Notes under the pieces: model-generated
What the model was told of the DNA's origin: nothing
What the model saw: the letters and a program-made list of their open reading frames with translations, nothing else
Database searches by the model: none
Part shown: positions 6,609 through 9,525 of the stretch, one piece after another
How positions within the stretch are numbered: position 1 is the first letter of the stretch
Layout: every line of letters starts with the position of its first letter
Origin: Candidatus Shapirobacteria bacterium UBA1435
GTDB lineage: Bacteria; Patescibacteriota; Microgenomatia; UBA12405
NCBI GenBank assembly: GCA_002329385.1
Contig: DCTR01000047.1
Span: 3,409-12,933 of the forward strand
DNA length: 9,525 nucleotides
Direction of reading: 5' to 3'
Made by a program: the position numbers and the translations under genes

Positions 6609-7006
6609 GAAGTGCTAACGGTTTTACTTTGATCGAATTATTGGTGTCGGTGACGATTGTGGCGATTGTGACGGTGGTGGCGGTGGTGTATTATAGTTCG
6701 ACTTTGGCCAAATCGAGAGACAGTAGGCGGATGTCGGATTTGGAAAAAATCAGAATTGCGGCGGAAGTGGCCAAGCAGACGACGGGAGTTTATCCGGCTA
6801 GTGTGGCGGCAATGGTTAGCGGGGGCTATTTACAGCAGCAGCCCAACGATCCAAAGGTCAGCCAGTCATATTACTACAACCCGCTGACCAATTATTCTTA
6901 CGTCTTGTGCGCCAGGATGGAGGATGTGGGTAGTACCAATTGCACCAGCTGCACCAGTTGTGGGGATTGTGGGGGCAGTTGTAATTACCGGCTGACAAAC
7001 CCATAA
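6605..7006 (+). CDS. Type IV prepilin with C-terminal CxxCxxCxxCxxxC cluster
   Basis: A 133-residue prepilin from the ATG at 6605. It has leader MRSANG, cleavage after G6, FTLIE, a hydrophobic helix to about 30, then LAKSRDSRRMSDLEKIR. C102 lies in LCARMED. Near the C-terminus is a dense run C113-x2-C116-x2-C119-x2-C122-x3-C126, encoded in part by a 9-bp tandem repeat (TGCACCAGC/TGCACCAGT). This could bind a metal or form disulphides; the sequence cannot tell. I chose 6605 because it overlaps the upstream TGA by 4 nt and gives a typical short leader. An in-frame ATG at 6587 would add six residues inside the previous gene. No SD is seen. Confidence 0.9.
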   Translation: MRSANGFTLIELLVSVTIVAIVTVVAVVYYSSTLAKSRDSRRMSDLEKIRIAAEVAKQTTGVYPASVAAMVSGGYLQQQPNDPKVSQSYYYNPLTNYSYVLCARMEDVGSTNCTSCTSCGDCGGSCNYRLTNP

Positions 7007-7010
7007 ATTG

Positions 7011-7508
7011 ATGAAAAGTAAAGGTTTTACCATTGTTGAGTTGTTGGTAACGACGGGGATAATGGCGGTGTTGATGGGGGGAGCGTTGGTGATGATGAGC
7101 CGATTTAACGCCACCCAAAAAATACGGTCAGCGAAGGAGGAGATGATATCAAGCCTGTCTTTAGCCAGAAGTTACGCGAAGGGGATGCAGATTCCTGCCG
7201 GGGTAAGTGGAAATTTGAAATATATAACAATCGGTTGGGATGCAAATTTAAATATGACGATCAAGGCGGTGACTGACCAGGCGGAGGGGGTGCTGGTGAG
7301 CAAAAAACTGGTGCAGGGAGGAGGGGTGAACGTCTCCCCTACCCTGGGGCTGGACACGTTGTGTTTTGCGGCTTATGAAACAAAACTGGTTGACCAGTCG
7401 GGACGGCCAAGCGATGTGGGGGTGAGTTTTGCCATTACCTCGGTGGAGGGGGTGGGAGGTAGCGAGGTGGTGAGGGTTAGCACTTCGGGGTTAATAAATG
7501 AAAAGTAA
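7011..7508 (+). CDS. Minor pseudopilin, GspH/FimT-like
   Basis: A 165-residue prepilin-like protein with leader MKSKG, cleavage after G5, FTIVE with Glu at +5, and a hydrophobic helix to about 26. The region KIRSAKEEMISSLSLARSYA has the spacing and Leu-Ala-Arg content typical of GspH/FimT, where ordinary pilins here have the KARD..R..DL pattern. There is only one Cys, unlike the Cys-rich pilins upstream. The C-terminus EVVRVSTSGLINE, with its S-T-S-G-L-I, resembles the final strand of GspH proteins. Its position just before GspI- and GspJ-like genes supports the call. ATG 7011 is 4 nt after the upstream stop; a TTG at 7008 is also in frame. The end overlaps the next gene by 11 nt. Confidence 0.82.
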   Translation: MKSKGFTIVELLVTTGIMAVLMGGALVMMSRFNATQKIRSAKEEMISSLSLARSYAKGMQIPAGVSGNLKYITIGWDANLNMTIKAVTDQAEGVLVSKKLVQGGGVNVSPTLGLDTLCFAAYETKLVDQSGRPSDVGVSFAITSVEGVGGSEVVRVSTSGLINEK

Positions 7509-7899
7509 TAATAGATTTTTTGACCGACAAAAGGGGCAAAGTTTAATGGAATTAGTGCTGTCGGCGGCGATACTGGTGCTGGTGACAACGGGGGTGGTGG
7601 CGTTGATGGTGAAAAGTTTGGGAACGAGGAACAAAGGATTTGATCGCAACAAGGCAAGTCGATTGGGGGCGTTGGTGGTGGAAGAGTTGGTAAAGGCCAG
7701 AAATGACCCGGCGGTGGATTTTTTCGGGGGAAGCTATGTGCCGAGTGTTGATCTGGTGAATTTTTCGGGGTATACCTATTCGGTGGGTTACTCCTCGGTA
7801 GATTGCGGCTCCAGATTATGTAAGGAAGCGGTGATCAATGTGGGATGGAGCGGCAGTGGCGATTCGATTATTATGAAGCGTTTGTTTTCAAAATACTAA
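7498..7899 (+). CDS. Minor pseudopilin, GspI/PilV-like, with G-Q cleavage site
   Basis: A 133-residue membrane-anchored pilin-like protein. The leader MKSNNRFFDRQKG ends at G13. The mature part starts QSLMEL, so Gln replaces the usual Phe/Met at +1, while Glu at +5 (E18) is kept for pilin packing. A hydrophobic helix (about 19-38) is followed by RNKGFDRNKASRLGALVVEELVKARN, which matches the way GspI/PilV-type proteins continue. There are two Cys, in VDCGSRLC. The ATG lies inside the end of the GspH-like gene (11-nt overlap), with no SD, so its translation probably depends on the upstream gene. Assignment to the I/V class rests on the helix continuation and the H-I-J order. Confidence 0.78.
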   Translation: MKSNNRFFDRQKGQSLMELVLSAAILVLVTTGVVALMVKSLGTRNKGFDRNKASRLGALVVEELVKARNDPAVDFFGGSYVPSVDLVNFSGYTYSVGYSSVDCGSRLCKEAVINVGWSGSGDSIIMKRLFSKY

Positions 7900-7910
7900 G
7901 CGGCTACAAT
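7882..7910 (+). promoter_or_regulatory. Promoter-like element directly before the 7917 gene (leaderless-type)
   Basis: GGCTACAAT (7902-7910) holds TACAAT (7905-7910), which ends 6 nt before the ATG at 7917 and so puts +1 on the start codon. Here a possible -35 is visible: TTGTTT (7882-7887), exactly 17 nt upstream of the hexamer. It is the best-formed of the leaderless-type elements in the window. No SD is present. Confidence 0.5.
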
Positions 7911-7916
7911 TAACTG

Positions 7917-8402
7917 ATGAAGAAAGGTTTTACTTTGATTGAGCTGGTGGTGTCGACCGGGGTGGCGGCATTGGTGATCTTGGCGATCAGTTCGATTTTG
8001 ATGGATTCGTTTAAGGCCAGATTGAGGGTGCAGATGGGCGATCGGGTGCAAACCAACGGTAACTGGGCAATAAGTGAACTAAGAAGAAATGTGATTAACG
8101 CCAGGCAGGTTAACTGTGAGGCGACGGATCCGAGGGTAGTGACGGTGACTGACGAGTTTGGGGTTGGGTCTTCCCTATTCTGCGATATTGACGCCAAAAA
8201 GATTGCCTCGATTTCGGCGGTGAGAACGATAGATTTAACCAGCGGCGATGTGGTGGTGACCGACTGTTCGCAATTTGCCAGTTGCGAAACCGTTGGCTCT
8301 AAGGTGAGGGCAGTCAATTTTAGCTTTGTTTTGGAAAGCGGAACGGGAGCGGAGGCGCTGATTTCAAAAGAATTCGACAGCAAGGTGACGGTGAGAAACT
8401 AG
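7917..8402 (+). CDS. Minor pseudopilin, GspJ/PilW-like
   Basis: A 161-residue prepilin-like protein with the shortest leader here, MKKG, cleavage after G4, FTLIE with Glu at +5 and a hydrophobic helix to about 28. The following DSFKARLRVQMGDRVQTNGNWAISELRRNVINA matches the GspJ/PilW type, in which a W-x-x-x-E-L-R-R segment follows the helix. Four Cys are present, in VNC, LFC, TDC and ASC. It is the last gene of the pilus cluster and completes an H-I-J-like trio. These minor pilins form an initiation or tip complex in T4P and type II secretion systems. No GspK-like partner follows within the window. Confidence 0.8.
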   Translation: MKKGFTLIELVVSTGVAALVILAISSILMDSFKARLRVQMGDRVQTNGNWAISELRRNVINARQVNCEATDPRVVTVTDEFGVGSSLFCDIDAKKIASISAVRTIDLTSGDVVVTDCSQFASCETVGSKVRAVNFSFVLESGTGAEALISKEFDSKVTVRN

Positions 8403-8429
8403 ACCTATATAATTAGTTAATTTATAGGT
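8403..8429. repeat. Inverted repeat directly after the last pilin stop codon
   Basis: ACCTATA (8403-8409) and TATAGGT (8423-8429) form a 7-bp inverted repeat around an AT-rich 13-nt centre, starting at the base after the TAG. There is no U-tract, so it is at most a weak terminator stem or a protein-binding palindrome. Confidence 0.35.
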
Positions 8430-8475
8430 ATGTATCTGTTACTTATGTGTTTGATCTTAGCTGATTGTTTTGGGT

Positions 8476-8505
8476 TTGTTCCCCTATTTCCTACCATCCT
8501 ATAAT
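8476..8505 (+). promoter_or_regulatory. Upstream promoter of the structured leader (P1)
   Basis: A perfect -10 TATAAT (8500-8505) has a weak -35 TTGTTC (8476-8481) 18 nt upstream. Transcription would start near 8512, inside the second promoter. It points toward the gene at 8786. Confidence 0.45.
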
Positions 8506-8508
8506 TAT

Positions 8509-8536
8509 TTGACTCCCACGATTTTTAGGTTAAAAT
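8509..8536 (+). promoter_or_regulatory. Downstream promoter of the structured leader (P2)
   Basis: TTGACT (8509-8514, 5 of 6) and TAAAAT (8531-8536, 5 of 6) are separated by 16 nt. This is the best two-box promoter in the window. Transcription would start near 8543, giving a leader of about 240 nt before the ATG at 8786. Confidence 0.6.
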
Positions 8537-8551
8537 TAAGCTGTACTTTAA

Positions 8552-8577
8552 CAATGTAGGCTGTCTAGCTTACATTG
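8552..8577 (+). repeat. Leader hairpin 1 (11 bp)
   Basis: CAATGTAGGCT (8552-8562) pairs with AGCTTACATTG (8567-8577), ten Watson-Crick pairs and one G-U, around a GTCT loop. A T5 run (8587-8591) follows 9 nt later, so an attenuator is possible, but the T-run is too far away for a standard terminator. Confidence 0.55.
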
Positions 8578-8612
8578 GAAAGACAATTTTTGACAAAAAG
8601 AATCTAAAAAAA

Positions 8613-8661
8613 GGATGGCGATTAAAGTCTGGATATAGCTTTCAGACCAATTAAACCATCC
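8613..8661 (+). repeat. Leader hairpin 2 (bipartite stem)
   Basis: GGATGG (8613-8618) pairs with CCATCC (8656-8661), and inside it GTCTG (8627-8631) pairs with CAGAC (8643-8647). A TTAA/TTAA pairing is possible between the two helices. The nested helices argue for a folded RNA element. A short CTGT/ACAG hairpin follows (about 8665-8679). I do not recognise a known riboswitch class. Confidence 0.45.
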
Positions 8662-8687
8662 CCTCTGTAGCGACGACAGCAATTCCA

Positions 8688-8752
8688 ATCTATACGGGAC
8701 TCTCCCTTAAGCCTATTATCCCAAAACAGGTTTAAAGGAGGGTCTCGTAGAT
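8688..8752 (+). promoter_or_regulatory. Leader hairpin 3: long stem burying an SD-like sequence
   Basis: Bases 8695-8714 pair with 8728-8747: 20 positions with 16 Watson-Crick pairs, three G-U pairs and one C-A mismatch, around a 13-nt loop (8715-8727). After a 2-nt bulge, ATCTA (8688-8692) pairs with TAGAT (8748-8752), adding five pairs. The 3' arm holds AAAGGAGGG (8734-8742), a perfect SD core, but no start codon follows at a usable distance. The 5' arm segment CTCTCC (8700-8705) is also fully complementary to GGAGAG (8774-8779), the true SD of the 8786 gene. The two pairings exclude each other, as expected for a translational switch. The pairing is seen directly; the switching is inferred. 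Confidence 0.6.
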
Positions 8753-8770
8753 AAGTAACAAAAACCTTTG

Positions 8771-8779
8771 AAAGGAGAG
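8771..8779 (+). promoter_or_regulatory. Strong Shine-Dalgarno site of the 8786 gene
   Basis: AAAGGAGAG lies 6 nt before the ATG at 8786, with its GGAG core 8 nt away. It fixes the start and is the only convincing SD in the window. CCTT/AAGG (8765-8768/8772-8775) could form a small hairpin over it. Confidence 0.85.
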
Positions 8780-8785
8780 AAGATC

Positions 8786-9525
8786 ATGAGAAGGATATGT
8801 GTGGCTTTCCTTCTTATCATCATCCTGATGATGGGAGGGAGAACGGTAGAGGCGGATGATCCACCACCACCAACAATGAATATATTGCTGTCGGTGATGA
8901 GGGGAACGGCGAGCATAACTATCGGTGGTCAAGGGATAGAGGCATTGCACTATACTTTCTCGAGTAGTTTCGTGGGCAGGCTAGAAATATGGTGTGATGG
9001 CCAGAAGATCGCCGAGAGTGTGGGTGCTGAAGGTAGTCTACTGATTGACGTCGGTGTGGAGGATGAGTATGAGATGCGGCTGGTCGGTCGCCCTGATGGT
9101 GGTGTGGAAAGTGGAACAGTGGTTGAAATCACCGATCTGAAGCCAAGGGGTTTGACTGATTCACGCCTATACTTTGAGGTAACGGCTGGTTCTGGCATAG
9201 GCATCTACAGGCGGAATCATCAGGCGGACTTGTTGTGGCAGGAGTTCGTGCTGACTAGTCAGCCGATTAACTTCGTTCTCAGGACTGGTGCGGTGCCTCC
9301 CGGGGTTGACCTGGATGGCAATGGCTTTTTTGGTGTCGGGGAAAGTATGAGTCTTGAGTTGCGGGTTATCCCCCTTAGATGGACATATGAGCCATTTGAG
9401 GGAAGGCTTGACATGGTGTTGGATGTTGACCAGGAGTGGTTGCAGGTCATCCCCACCCCCACCCCCACAGCCACGCCAACGGCTACTCCCACAGCAACCC
9501 CCACCCCCATCCCATCCGGCCGACT
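8786..9525 (+). CDS. Secreted protein with EF-hand-like loop and Pro/Thr linker (3' end outside the window)
   Basis: A frame open from ATG 8786 to the window edge (246 codons seen), preceded by a strong SD. Residues 1-23 form a classical signal peptide: MRR, a hydrophobic core, then V-E-A as the likely cleavage site. DDPPPP follows. Residues 32-170 alternate hydrophobic and polar residues, as in beta-rich extracellular domains; I recognise no family. Residues 175-186 (D-L-D-G-N-G-F-F-G-V-G-E) fit an EF-hand-type calcium loop, with ligands at positions 1, 3, 5 and 12. Residues 223-244 are a Pro/Thr/Ala repeat (TPTPTATPT), the kind of linker that joins surface domains or leads to an anchor. It follows the pilus cluster but has its own promoters and leader. 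Codon use is more mixed than in the pilin genes (more CTN Leu, frequent ATA). A surface or adhesive role is inferred. Confidence 0.85.
   Translation, partial: MRRICVAFLLIIILMMGGRTVEADDPPPPTMNILLSVMRGTASITIGGQGIEALHYTFSSSFVGRLEIWCDGQKIAESVGAEGSLLIDVGVEDEYEMRLVGRPDGGVESGTVVEITDLKPRGLTDSRLYFEVTAGSGIGIYRRNHQADLLWQEFVLTSQPINFVLRTGAVPPGVDLDGNGFFGVGESMSLELRVIPLRWTYEPFEGRLDMVLDVDQEWLQVIPTPTPTATPTATPTATPTPIPSGR

Noticed and set aside
6292..6618. Second + strand frame of 108 codons overlapping the 6171 pilin
   Set aside because: An Arg/Cys-rich translation in the wrong frame; the pilin frame has clear prepilin features.
1..7006. UGA reassigned to Gly, as in some Patescibacteria lineages
   Set aside because: TGA stops at 1693, 2904, 5675 and 6606 fall at family-expected ends and next to downstream starts.
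7910..8383. Minus-strand frame of 157 codons opposite the GspJ-like gene
   Set aside because: It covers the GspJ-like pilin almost exactly and has no SD, promoter or recognisable motif, so it is a shadow.
8590..8595. TTGACA in the leader as a third promoter
   Set aside because: The sequence 16-18 nt downstream is GGATGG-like, with no -10.
8403..8785. tRNA, tmRNA, or a known riboswitch in the gap
   Set aside because: No T-arm, CCA, tag-like frame or familiar riboswitch core could be recognised; it is kept as an unclassified structured leader.
9450..9514. CCCCCAC-type repeat as a CRISPR or tandem DNA repeat
   Set aside because: It is in frame and encodes a Pro/Thr/Ala linker; there are no spacers.

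Overview
The window is a type IV pilus (T4P) locus followed by the start of a gene for a secreted, proline/threonine-linker protein. All real genes lie on the + strand. The style of the locus suggests an uncultivated Candidate Phyla Radiation (Patescibacteria) bacterium: compact pilB-pilT-pilC-pilin-pilD order, many short prepilins in tandem, a C-A-R-M-E pilin motif, and almost no Shine-Dalgarno (SD) sites. This placement is an inference from gene style only. TGA acts as a stop at 1693, 2904, 5675 and 6606, exactly where the families should end, so the code is not one that reassigns UGA.

Layout. 1-618 is the C-terminal part of the assembly ATPase PilB, cut by the window edge. 625-1695 is the retraction ATPase PilT and 1692-2906 the platform protein PilC, joined by a 4-nt overlap. 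2949-3551 is a prepilin that has its own candidate promoter and is closed by a perfect 10-bp GCGA-loop terminator (3573-3606). 3671-4462 is the prepilin peptidase PilD. Then come eight more prepilin-like genes: five ordinary or Cys-rich pilins (4492, 5156, 5674, 6171, 6605) and a GspH-, GspI- and GspJ-like minor pilin set (7011, 7498, 7917). PilD would cleave and methylate all nine prepilins. PilC and PilB would assemble them, PilT would retract the fibre, and the H/I/J-like set would prime assembly at the tip.

Expression signals. Pilus genes that follow an intergenic gap tend to have a GGYTAYRAT-like -10 element ending 6-7 nt before the start codon (3671, 6171, 7917, and 5168 if the GTG there is the start). 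This is the geometry of leaderless mRNAs. Genes without a gap overlap or nearly touch the upstream stop codon, which suggests translational coupling. No pilus gene has a convincing SD.

8403-8785 is non-coding but not empty. It holds two tandem sigma70-like promoters (8476-8505 and 8509-8536) and a roughly 240-nt leader with at least three hairpins. The last hairpin buries a perfect AAAGGAGG sequence. One of its arms could instead pair with the real SD (8771-8779) of the next gene, so the leader looks like a switch.

8786-9525 is an open reading frame running off the window end. It encodes a signal peptide, a beta-rich region, an EF-hand-like DLDGNG loop and a TPTPTATPT linker. It is the only gene here with a strong SD.
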